Of a stretch of 64,000 nucleotides of DNA, positions 55,505 to 64,000 are shown piece by piece. The notes beneath the pieces were generated by a model, which ran no database searches, was not told the DNA's origin, and saw only the letters and a program-made list of their open reading frames with translations. This DNA is from Botryosphaeria dothidea (Eukaryota > Ascomycota > Dothideomycetes > Botryosphaeriales > Botryosphaeriaceae), in the NCBI GenBank assembly GCA_011503125.2, contig WWBZ02000016.1, positions 5,022,001 to 5,086,000 on the forward strand, written 5' to 3'. A program made the translations under genes and the position numbers. Each line of letters starts with the position of its first letter. The stretch's first letter is position 1.

Positions 55505-57610
55505 ATGGATTCCTCACGCGGCCCTCCGAGGGTCAAGAACAAGCAGGCGGCGCCCATCCAAATCAGCGCCGAACAGCTGCTGCGCGAAGCCGTCGACCGC
55601 CAGGAACCCGGTCTCCAGGCCCCGACCCAGCGCTTCGCCGACCTCGAGGAGCTCCATGAATTCCAAGGCCGGAAGCGCAAGGAATTCGAAGACTATGTCC
55701 GCCGCAACCGGCTGAACATGAACAACTGGATGCGCTATGCGCAGTGGGAAATCGAGCAGAAGGAGTTCCGGCGCGCTCGCTCCATCTTCGAGCGCGCTCT
55801 AGATGTCGACTCGACCAGTGTCAACCTGTGGATCCGGTACATTGATTGCGAGGTCAAGACTAGGAACATCAACCATGCGAGGAACCTGCTGGACCGCGCG
55901 GTTACGATTCAGCCACGCATTGACAAGCTGTGGTACAAGTACGTTTACATGGAGGAGACTCTGGGCAACATCCCCGGTACCCGTCAGGTCTTTGAGCGCT
56001 GGATGTCTTGGGAGCCCGATGAGAATGCCTGGAGCGCCTACATTAAGCTGGAGAAGCGCTACAACGAGTATGAGCGGGCTCGCACTATCTTCGCACGATT
56101 CTGCCAAGTCCACCCGGAGCCACGCAATTGGATCAAGTGGGCACGGTTTGAAGAGGAATACGGAACCAATGATCTGGTACGAGATGTATTTGGCCAGGCT
56201 GTGGAGGCTCTGGGCGAGGAGTTCATGGACGAGAAGCTTTTCATGGCATATGCGCGGTTTGAGGCAAGGCTGAAGGAGTTTGAGCGTGCACGCGCAATCT
56301 ACAAGTATGCCTTAGATCGTATGCCGCGGTCCAAGTCCATGAGCCTCCACAAGGCCTATACACAGTTTGAGAAGCAGTTTGGCGATCGGGAGGGTGTGGA
56401 AGATGTCGTCCTTTCCAAGCGCAGGGTCCAATACGAGGAAGCCATCAAGGAGAACCCTAAGAACTACGATAATTGGATCGATCTCGCCCGGTTAGAAGAG
56501 TCGGCAGGAGATCCAGAACGCGTGCGCGATGCCTACGAGCGTGCGATAGCACAGATTCCTCCAACCCAAGAAAAGCGTCATTGGCGGCGATACATTTATC
56601 TCTGGATTTTCTACGCCTTATGGGAAGAGATGGACGCGAAGGACATCGACCGGGCACGCCAAATTTACAACGAGTGCTTGAAGCTAATTCCTCACAAAAA
56701 GTTCACCTTCGCCAAGTTTTGGCTGCTCAAGGCCCAGTTTGAAATCAGACAGATGAATCTGACGGCGGCACGGAAGACCCTGGGCCAAGCCATCGGCATG
56801 TGCCCGAAGGACAAGCTCTTCAAGGGCTACATCGAGCTGGAGCTCAAGCTGTTCGAGTTCAACCGCTGCCGCACCCTCTACGAGAAGCACATCGAATGGA
56901 ACCCCAGCAACTCACAAGCGTGGATCAAGTTCAGCGAGCTCGAGCGCGGCCTCGACGACTTGGATCGTGCGCGCGCCATCTTTGAGCTCGCCGTACAGCA
57001 GGAGACGCTCGACATGCCCGAGCTCGTGTGGAAGGCATACATCGACTTCGAGGAGGAGGAGGGCGAGTACGACCGCACGAGGGCCCTGTACGAGCGTCTG
57101 CTAGAGAGGACGGACCACGTCAAGGTCTGGATCAGCTATGCTCACTTCGAGATCAATGTGCCGGACGAGGGCGAGGAGGAGGAAGAGGAAGAGGAGCGCC
57201 CAGTCAGCGAGGAGGCAAAGAAGCGCGCGAGAAGCGTGTTCGAGCGCGCGTACAAGAGCATGAAGGAGAAGGAGCTCAAGGAAGAGGTAAGTCTATACAA
57301 GCAAACCCAGTCATATATACAAGAACAAAAGCTAACAAGTCTGCAGCGCGTTGCCCTCCTCAATGCTTGGAAGTCTTTCGAGCAGACACACGGTTCGGCA
57401 GAGGATGTGGACAAGGTCGAGAAGCAGATGCCCAAGCGCGTCAAGAAGAGGAGGAGGCTGGATACTGCGGACGGCGGTATGGAGTTCGAGGAGTACATGG
57501 ACTATGTCTTTCCGGCGGATACGGAGAGCGAGGCCAAGTTGTCGAAGCTGCTGCAGAAGGCGGCCGAGTGGAAAAAGAAGCAGGAGGCCGAGAGCCAGAA
57601 CGGTGGTTGA
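55505..57610 (+). CDS. CLF1: Pre-mRNA-splicing factor CLF1/SYF3 (crooked-neck, HAT repeats)
   Basis: Scaffold of the Prp19/NineTeen complex, about 681 residues built almost entirely of HAT (half-a-TPR) repeats. Repeats with W..Y...E and R.IFERAL patterns run from about residue 60 ([27 protein letters not shown]) to about 590. After an acidic run (about 550-560) and a basic KKRRRLD stretch, the C-terminus is helical. A 60-nt intron at 57287-57346 (GTAAGT..CTGCAG) is in frame and open, so a naive frame reads through it; splicing gives [16 protein letters not shown], the family sequence. The ATG at 55505 begins the conserved N-terminus ([11 protein letters not shown]). Intact. Confidence 0.95.
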   Translation: MDSSRGPPRVKNKQAAPIQISAEQLLREAVDRQEPGLQAPTQRFADLEELHEFQGRKRKEFEDYVRRNRLNMNNWMRYAQWEIEQKEFRRARSIFERALDVDSTSVNLWIRYIDCEVKTRNINHARNLLDRAVTIQPRIDKLWYKYVYMEETLGNIPGTRQVFERWMSWEPDENAWSAYIKLEKRYNEYERARTIFARFCQVHPEPRNWIKWARFEEEYGTNDLVRDVFGQAVEALGEEFMDEKLFMAYARFEARLKEFERARAIYKYALDRMPRSKSMSLHKAYTQFEKQFGDREGVEDVVLSKRRVQYEEAIKENPKNYDNWIDLARLEESAGDPERVRDAYERAIAQIPPTQEKRHWRRYIYLWIFYALWEEMDAKDIDRARQIYNECLKLIPHKKFTFAKFWLLKAQFEIRQMNLTAARKTLGQAIGMCPKDKLFKGYIELELKLFEFNRCRTLYEKHIEWNPSNSQAWIKFSELERGLDDLDRARAIFELAVQQETLDMPELVWKAYIDFEEEEGEYDRTRALYERLLERTDHVKVWISYAHFEINVPDEGEEEEEEEERPVSEEAKKRARSVFERAYKSMKEKELKEEVSLYKQTQSYIQEQKLTSLQRVALLNAWKSFEQTHGSAEDVDKVEKQMPKRVKKRRRLDTADGGMEFEEYMDYVFPADTESEAKLSKLLQKAAEWKKKQEAESQNGG

Positions 57611-57846
57611 ACAAGGCCATTGGAATTTTTTGGCGAAAGAATTGGACGAGAGTACCATGGTGTTGTTGGCGACGGGATGTAGAAGATTATTTACCTCAAG
57701 GAGCACCACTGCTCCATCGAAAAATTGCTGGAGGCCGAAGCTCCGGGATTTGTCAAAATGCAAAAGTTCTACAGATGTTCTCAGAACATCTTTTTCCATC
57801 TGACATACACGTTAGGTCACATTTTTCCATTGGGAATCTCGTTCTC

Positions 57847-59198
57847 TTACATGCAAACAGTTCCGTCATCACCTCCGGAGGCAAATATCGTGGGGTCTTG
57901 AGGATGCCATGAGACTTCCGTCACGCATCCTCCAGAGGAGTGCTTCAAAATTGCTTTGAGTCTCGACTCCCTATCCCAAATGAAGACACGACCGTCTGTG
58001 CAATGGGTCAGCACAGACTTAGATTCTGTAGCTGTAACATACCTTCATTACCACTCATAATGTACTCATCATTAATGCCCCCAAAAGAGCTGTGAATGAT
58101 GGAACCCCCGACATTATAACCGTAAAATGTGCCAGTAACCTCACCACTGTGGATGTCTATTATAAGATCCGTTGCTATCCCTCGGCTGTTGGCTAGAAGG
58201 AGTTGTCGAGAGTCTTTGCTTATGTCGACACTTTCGAGATCAGCTCCGTCAAGTACAAGCTCATGGATCTTCTGTCTCGTCTCAGCGTCATATATGTAGA
58301 CGCAATCCTCGGTAATCGCGACAAGGAGGCGACCGTCCTCGCTTAGCGCAAGATGGCTGGCAAGATAGCGTTCACTCCATCCATCCACGATGGCCCCCGA
58401 TTCGCTCCAGGAAGACAGTCCATACGGTTCATATTGGGATCCTATGATGACTGTTGATGCCTGCTTTGGATCCCAAGCGCCAGATGTTGGTGGGTACGCA
58501 AATGTATTGATACATGTCAGCCATGATGATTTCTATCCCATTGGTCAGCGTCTATCGTTCCAGGTTGCGCAATTAGTATTTACTCTATTATCCCATATAC
58601 GCGCGGTGTTGTCCTCGCAGGTGGCCAATATTTTCGAGTCGTCCGGGCTCCAAGTGATGTTGTTGACAGCAAAAGATAGTGGCACACGTGATGCCGGCGT
58701 TGCGTAATTACTCGTATTGTAGATGAATATGTCACCCCCTTTGCCGGAAACTGCCAACATGGTGCCGTCATGTGAGAATGAAGTGCACCATACCTCATCC
58801 GGATGGCCCGAAAGTCTATGCAAAAGCATAAATGGGCGTTCTTGATATTCGAGCAATGAGTTCACCAACAGGCTGGCGGTGTCAGTGCCATCGGAACGGT
58901 AGGGTTCGGCCGCAGCTTGAGCTTGATTCCCCACACGCTCACGGGATAGGGCTAAACCGACTTGGTAGATCTCAACATCGGATTTCGGGAGCACCAATGC
59001 TGGTAGTCCAGCGAGTTCGCATAGTATGCTAAAGTCCAAGTCTTGAAAAGGCTCCATGGAAAACAGAGTGAGACCTTTTCCAACTCTGGAAAAGAGTACT
59101 GTTCCTTCATCTAGTCCCATTCCAGGATCCCAGAGAAATGAACTGAGATTTGTGGTATCAGCGCGGCCAACATGAGCTGACTTTGCCACGATATCCAT
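57847..59198 (-). CDS. WD40-repeat protein (Gid7/WDR26-like propeller)
   Basis: About 417 residues if it starts at the ATG at 59198; exons 58584-59198, 58043-58532 and 57847-57995, introns 58533-58583 (GTAAAT..GATAG) and 57996-58042 (GTATGT..GCACAG), all in phase. WD40 blades: HPDEVWCTSFSHDGTMLAVSGKGGDIFIYN, VNNITWSPDDSKILATCEDNTARIWD, LALSEDGRLLVAITEDCVYIYD, then NEDGRVFIWDRESRLKAILKHSSGG and EVSWHPQDPTIFASGGDDGTVCM at the end. The blade wording is closest to Gid7/WDR26, but no LisH or CTLH is present. The gene starts 17 bases after the NLR stop; a GT donor at 59246 and AG at 59177 could instead join the NLR ankyrin region to this propeller in one protein. No lesion seen. Confidence 0.72.
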
Positions 59199-59214
59199 AA
59201 TTTTTGTGATGGGT

Positions 59215-61696
59215 TTATGAGGTTGATTTCGCTGAGACAAGCTCACCTAAAAATTCATCGAGCAGAGGGCTGACCGGAATGTCGGCATCAACGAGGTCTC
59301 TGAGGAGCTCAATGGCCCCGAAATTCTCATCCCTCAATGCTACCGCAAGGGTGTCATGCCAAAGATCGCCTTTCAAACCCGAACTCTTGGCACTCTCGAT
59401 CAATAAGTGCGCTATCGTCATGGATTCCCAGATAATAGCACCGTACAGAAGAATCTGGCCGGAAATGTTTGTACGGAGGACTAGTGCTCCTGAGCTGAGA
59501 AGGTGGCGGATAATAGGATCGTTGTTGTATCTTACCGCAATCTGCAATGCCGAACGGCCATGTGGGTCAATGACGTTTATGTCCGGTGAGTCCTTGATAA
59601 GTTTCTGAGCTATCCATGTCAAACCACGTGCAATGGCGAACTGTAGCGGGACAGCTGCAATAGGAACTTGGGAGCTGAAACGTCTTCTTCTCTTCCAGTA
59701 ATCGGCTTGATACGCGTTCGCAAACGGGTGTTTGCTTTCAAGAAGATCGAGGGCCATCTCACGCACATCTTTATCAATCAGTCCGCCTTCCTCAGCACTA
59801 CGCATGTGTCGAGCCCAGAATGATGCGGCGTAAGTGAGGAAGGGAAATCTCTTGGCTCGAGCTATTAGCTCTGGCTCTGAAGGACTGCAGCCGTCTTCGG
59901 ACTCCTTGATGAGGAGATAAGCGAGACAAATCTTGGTGATATATGTTTGTGCCTGGGGAAAGCGAGTAATTCGGAGGCGCTGAAAATAATCCTGTGTAGT
60001 GAAATGCACTAGTCTGATCACGTCGCTCGACTCGTCGCCTGGAGGCCAAGACAGCTGGCCGGAATGCTCAAGTTGTGTACGTCTACTGCAACAACAGGGA
60101 GCAGAGTGAGCAAACAGCCATGAACCTCGTCAAGAGTCTATTGAGACAGCTGGTAGAAAAAGAAAAGACATTCTCACCACGGATATGCGGCCTCTACGAC
60201 AAGTTCATCAAAAGCCAGAAACGCCCATCCATAGAGGAATGGACAGAAATTCTTCTGGCGGAAGTTTCCATCTTGGACATCGCCTACATCGTGATCGATG
60301 CATTCGACGAATACTCCGAGGTGAACCGGACTCGTACCGAACTTTTGCAAGCGCTGCGTAGGATAGTCAAAGATCCGCGAGTGCAGCTGCTCATCACCGC
60401 CAGGCCAATGACAGTGGTCGATATTGACCCTGATAGAACAAGGTCTTTACGGATTCATGCACGTCCGGAGGATATGAGATTGTAACTCGAAAGTCAAATC
60501 GATCGTGATGAGCGATTGTCGCGCATCATCCGGCGAGACCCTGGACTGCGAGGGTGCATAGTCGACACGATTGTCTCCAAAGCCAATGGCATGTTCCTTG
60601 CAGCAGAATTACACCTCGCCTCCCTTGCCTCGAAAAATAGTCTGTCGAAAGTCCGCAAGTCTTTGGAAATGATCCCCGAGGATCTAGATGGAGTGTACGA
60701 TGAAGCAATGTTGCGGATCGAGGCACAAAATAAAGGCGATCTTCAACTTGCTGAAAGCATATTGTCCTGGATTACATATGGGTATCGGCCATTGAAGCTC
60801 ATCGAACTGTGTCATACTCTAGCAGTGGAGCCAGAAGAAGACACCTTGGATCCTGAGAACATACCCGACACCCTGACACTGGTCGATATTTGCGCCGAGT
60901 TGGTCACCATCGGTCAATGACTATTGATCTATAAATTGTAAACATCGTGAAAAGGTACAGGCACGAATATCTCTTACGCTAGAATGGTTTTCCCTGCAGC
61001 AGGGATTCCCGGACACCAAAGTATGGGACACGAGCCGCGTTCCCACTCTTGAAACAGCTGCTCGTCCAGAAACCAAGTCCCAGTCCCCGGTCGGCGACGC
61101 CGAAGGTGATCTTCCTGTTTTGACGTGAACGACATGTTCGAGATCCAGTCCAGGATTTGCCGTCTTTTGAGATCTTTATTGTAAATCAACCCTATCCTCG
61201 AGAGATTCTATGATATCTTACCCATATTCACGGAGGAAATCTCATCGATGCTACTTTTGATAGCAAGCGACAAGGTAAAATGATCCTGTGCAAGCGCGAC
61301 GGCAATAAGTGTCTGCAGTCGATGAATGTGTGAAAGAGAGTCTTGCGTGCCTTCTTTCGAGAACGGCCACGAAAGCATCTTCCCATATTTCTTCGTACCT
61401 CTCGCAGGCTTCAGCGTTTTCGCTATCTTTTCCAATGATTCTTTGAACTGTTCTAGCGAGCCATCTTCACCGACTAAGTTCCGAACGCCTTTGAACCACG
61501 GGTCGTTCGAGTCCGTCGTCTCCGCCCGTGATTTGAGGTCATTCAGTTGGCCGAGGAGGTTGACGCATTCTCTGGTGAGTTGATCGCGCTCAGCCTGCGC
61601 GTCTTTGACGTTGTTCAGATACTTGATCATTTTCCCAGCATACTCGAATAGCTGAGAAACACTGGCAACGAGACCTGTGATTGTTACAGGATCCAT
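59215..61696 (-). pseudogene. NLR/STAND gene (N-terminal STAND domain, NACHT, ankyrins) split by an internal inversion
   Basis: Fungal NOD-like receptor, a family linked to self/non-self recognition. On the minus strand: N-terminal domain MDPVTITGLVASVSQLFEYAGKM (start 61696), intron 61174-61221, then DLKRRQILDWIS and the NACHT P-loop CPGIPAAGKTILA (about 61000), donor at 60977 and acceptor at 60929. The next part of the NACHT domain (VVYVYCNNREQ, YIVIDAFDEY Walker B, SKANGMFLAAELHL, LVDICAELVTI) is present only on the plus strand, 60036-60912. The minus strand resumes at 60035 with DESSDVIRLVHFTTQDYFQ, then ankyrin-like repeats (GRSALQIAVRYNNDPIIRHLLSSGA) to 59215. Turning 60036-60912 around rejoins both ends in frame. 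Inside it a TAA (60483-60485) also interrupts the frame. So the gene is inactivated, or the assembly has flipped a piece. Confidence 0.85.
60036..60912 (+). other. 877-bp inverted segment within the NLR gene
   Basis: The segment begins CGCCTGG and ends CCATCG; both ends carry the self-complementary dinucleotide CG. Inverting it gives GTC-ATT-GAC|CGC-CTG-GAG (VIDRLE) at one end and ATC|GAC-GAG-TCG (LVTIDESS) at the other, both expected NLR text. I see no longer inverted repeat at the flanks and no mobile element. Confidence 0.88.
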
Positions 61697-62233
61697 GATT
61701 ATTCTGATGCGTGTCCTCGGGGAAGACGTAGGTCAAGAAACAGCTGAAGGGGTTGGAGGCAATGAGCTGGAGCCTACGGCAAGGCTGAACTGGCCCCATT
61801 TGCAGTGCGGGGCTGCGTCAGAGTACTCCGTGTCGCTTCAAGGGATCTGAACCAATCAGAGTCGTGGGTCACCCTAGCCGGCCTGTGAGATTTTGCGTCG
61901 ACTGAAACTTAGGTCGAACCGAGCATGGAATATGCTGTGCCTGAGTAGATTGTTGTGGTGTTTGTCGAAAATGGGGCACGAGCCAGATGATTGACAATCG
62001 GAAATATAGAGAAACAGAACCGAGGAACTACTTGGTGGTATGGATTATTGCGAGAATTGCGCGGTCGAAGCAGCCGCTTCTCGCTCTGGAAATCATTTGA
62101 GATTCGCCTCTTCTTTCCTCGGATTGCGCTTCACATATGGTATCTCCCGCGCATTTCAGGAAGAAGAATCAATGACACCAGTCGAGTGACTATTTCGGTG
62201 GTTTGAGTGTTCAATTTACGGAGCTGGCCAGCT
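61697..62233. other. Intergenic region
   Basis: No gene is supported. It is the promoter side of the NLR gene and the 3' side of the IMPACT-domain gene. Confidence 0.45.
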
Positions 62234-63163
62234 TCAGCCAGCATCCATTTTAGCTTGAGAATCACCGTCTGCCTTCGAGCGATTAATGTGTTCCGAGCTG
62301 TTCTCGCCGCCTGGCACATCAACCTCCTTGGGTATGTCATCGTCCTTAGACTTCGCCTTCCCCTCATCTTGGCGGTCCTCATCGGCGGTTTCCGGAACAG
62401 GAGTCTTGTCACTCTCATCCGGATCTTCGTCTCCCATGGCCTTCAAGATCTCATCTTCAATTTTGTCCAATTCCTTCAAGATGAATGCAATCGTCGCGTC
62501 CCTCGCCTTCTCCAGCTTTACCAGCGCTTGCACGGGCATGGCCTTGTAGTTCATCGGCTTCTTCAGCGTCGCCGGCTGCTTCACCGCAGCCCCATCCTCG
62601 CGCCCAACAACCCTCTTCTTATCCGCCAGTAGCCCTCTCAGCACCTCAATGCTATTGTCCCTCTCCGCCAGCACCTTCTCCAGCCCCTCCTTCGACCGCG
62701 CCTCCACCGGCGCCTCCACCTTCACCCTCTTTGCGCCATCCGCAGCGGACGTCGTCGCGGCCCTCCAATCCCGTATCGCCTGCCTCGCGCAGTTCTCGAT
62801 ATGCTCGAACCGCACCGGCCCCAGCATCACGCCGCCGTACCAGCGCGCGACGCATACGGCGCCCTCGACGCCCATCCCGTCGAGCACGCGCGCCAGCCTC
62901 TTCCCCGCATACTTCTCGCCGTCGTCGTCGTGGCCGGCGTCGAGCACGCGCGCGGAGCCGAGCAGCGAGCGCTGGGCGGTGGGCTTGCGCCAGGCGGCGA
63001 TGCGGTGGGAGGCGGTGCGGAAGTCTGGGTGGGCCTGCAGCGCTTTGGCGGAGAGGGTCGGCGAGAAGTGCGCGACGAAGACGGATTGGCGGTCGGTGAT
63101 GGGGGCGGAGCGGTGGACGGGGTCGGTGGGCGGGGGCGGGGAGCGGCCGCGCTTGAACGACAT
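62234..63163 (-). CDS. IMPACT/YIH1-type (UPF0029) domain protein
   Basis: About 309 residues, single exon, start ATG at 63163 (MSFKRGRSPPPP); the frame is open further upstream, but that extension is Arg/Pro-rich and unlike the family. The UPF0029 domain covers about residues 15-135: DRQSVFVAHFSPTLS, SHRIAAWR, DDDGEKYAGKRLARVLDGMGVEGAVCVARWYGGVMLGPVRFEHIENCARQAI. The GAVCVARWYGG..LGP.RF signature is typical. IMPACT/Yih1 proteins bind Gcn1 and dampen Gcn2 signalling through an N-terminal RWD domain that is missing here, so this protein may have another role. The C-terminal half has a coiled coil (EGLEKVLAERDNSIEVLRGLLADKK) and a long acidic, disordered tail. Confidence 0.82.
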   Translation of the reverse strand: MSFKRGRSPPPPTDPVHRSAPITDRQSVFVAHFSPTLSAKALQAHPDFRTASHRIAAWRKPTAQRSLLGSARVLDAGHDDDGEKYAGKRLARVLDGMGVEGAVCVARWYGGVMLGPVRFEHIENCARQAIRDWRAATTSAADGAKRVKVEAPVEARSKEGLEKVLAERDNSIEVLRGLLADKKRVVGREDGAAVKQPATLKKPMNYKAMPVQALVKLEKARDATIAFILKELDKIEDEILKAMGDEDPDESDKTPVPETADEDRQDEGKAKSKDDDIPKEVDVPGGENSSEHINRSKADGDSQAKMDAG

Positions 63164-63564
63164 GGCGGCGGTGCGGAGGTTTGGTGTTGAGAGTGGGAGC
63201 TTGGGAGCTTGGGCGACGGACGAGACCGTCGGGTGGGTTGGACGTGCCAGATGACGTAAGCCGGCGGCTTTTTTGCGTGCCCGCGGTGATGAGGCATGAC
63301 AACGGTACTCACTCAGCAGAGAGGCGGCGCATGCGGGGCCCCGGATTCCGCGGAGATGCCTGAGAGATCTGTGCATTTGAGGCTCTGTTCGTCCTGCACA
63401 CTTACCCCTCAGTGCCCGCTAGGTAAAACCATCGCAGCGAATCGATTCGTGCCCGCGTCCCTTCACGTAGGTAACATTTTTCTCGTTCGCATTTCATTCT
63501 TCATAAAGGCCACTGTTCCTCGCTTTCATCCGCAGTCTGCCTGACCTGTCTTCTCTTCTCTTGC
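63164..63564. other. Intergenic region
   Basis: Nothing supportable. It lies between the IMPACT-domain gene start and the 3' end of the transporter gene. Confidence 0.45.
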
Positions 63565-64000
63565 TCACGCTCCCGTCTCTCTTACTTCCCTCACCTCATT
63601 CTCCAGCGAGGACCCATTCCCGTACTTGTGCAATCCTCTCACGTCCTCCAGATGCTGAGAAGCCATGTTGCCCTTTTCGACATCCGAGTGCTCTCCGTAC
63701 GGCACTCCGTCGATCAGCGGCGCCTCCTGCTCATACAAGTACATGTACCAGTAGTACGCCCCGCAGAACAGCGCTCCGCCAAGGATGTTTCCAATCAATG
63801 CCGGGATGATACCCTTCCAGATGTACAGGCCGACGGTGATGTCCGGATTGCCCACCCAGATGCCCATCGGGATGAAGAACATGTTGGCCACCTAGAGAGT
63901 CAGCTGCCGATGCTACCAGAGCCTGGAAAAGAATGCGTACCACGTGGTCGAAGCCGAGCGACACGAAGGCGAAGATGGGCCACCAGATGCCGACGATCTT
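63565..64000 (-). CDS. Formate/nitrite transporter family protein, 3' part
   Basis: Partial gene that enters from beyond the window end. Visible exons are 63941-64000 (KIVGIWWPIFAFVSLGFDHV) and 63565-63891, joined by a 49-nt intron (GTACGC..CTCTAG). The spliced text FDHVVANMFFIPMGIWVG and the last membrane segment WKGIIPALIGNILGGALFCGAYYWYMYLY match the end of FNT pentameric channels, which carry formate or nitrite across the plasma membrane. The cytosolic tail is about 60 residues and ends EVRETGA. The substrate cannot be told without the N-terminal part. Confidence 0.88.

Noticed and set aside
57287..57346. Extra 20 residues in CLF1 if read through
   Set aside because: The 60 bases are an in-frame intron with GTAAGT and CTGCAG; splicing restores the family sequence.
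60036..60912. Independent plus-strand gene inside the NLR locus
   Set aside because: Its product is the missing middle of the NACHT domain, and both ends fit the flanking minus-strand text exactly after inversion; it has no start or stop context of its own.

Overview
This window is nuclear DNA from a filamentous ascomycete (Pezizomycotina; a dothideomycete is my guess, not shown by the sequence). Evidence: introns of 45-120 nt with GT..AG ends and CTGAC/CTAAC-type branch sites, Zn2Cys6 and HET-domain genes, intron-bearing nuclear tRNA, and a siderophore gene order known from Aspergillus fumigatus.

Layout. 1-5499: long GC-rich stretch without a recognisable gene. 5500-10315: a Zn2Cys6 transcription factor and a SUZ-domain RNA-binding protein. 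11168-26624: two very large secreted low-complexity proteins flanking a HET-domain gene, a tRNA-Ser(AGA) and a 4.8-kb gene-poor stretch. 27207-27294: intron-containing tRNA-Trp(CCA). 28062-29125: a broken phosphopantetheine adenylyltransferase-like gene. 31249-49468: a cluster with the content and neighbourhood of the fusarinine C/TAFC siderophore cluster: sidD-type NRPS, sidH enoyl-CoA hydratase, sidF acyltransferase, sitT-type ABC transporter, mirB/mirD-type MFS transporter, sidJ esterase. 50262-57610: housekeeping block with DNA polymerase epsilon subunit D, an uncharacterised conserved protein, PRP31 and CLF1. 57847-61696: a WD40 gene and an NLR (STAND) gene. 62234-64000: an IMPACT/YIH1-domain protein and the 3' part of a formate/nitrite transporter gene that runs off the window.

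How the genes work together. In the siderophore cluster sidH and sidF would make anhydromevalonyl-hydroxyornithine in peroxisomes, sidD would condense three of these units, the transporters would move siderophore or its products, and sidJ would cleave the ester bonds inside the cell to release iron. Four exact ATCTGATAA sites (the SreA iron-repressor consensus) lie in its intergenic regions, and two one-mismatch copies lie before sidJ.

Main discovery. As read here, the siderophore cluster is broken at many independent places: the NRPS lacks the substrate-pocket half of its adenylation domain, has further deletions/frameshifts and no ATG; sidF has an in-frame TGA just before its conserved tail and peroxisomal signal; the MFS gene has a TGG-to-TGA stop; the ABC transporter lacks the core of its second nucleotide-binding domain. 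Only sidH and sidJ look intact. Separately, the NLR gene carries a clean 877-bp internal inversion (60036-60912) whose two breakpoints can be placed to the base because reversing it restores the protein and two splice junctions. Either these are real gene-loss events or the assembly is faulty locally; reads would decide.
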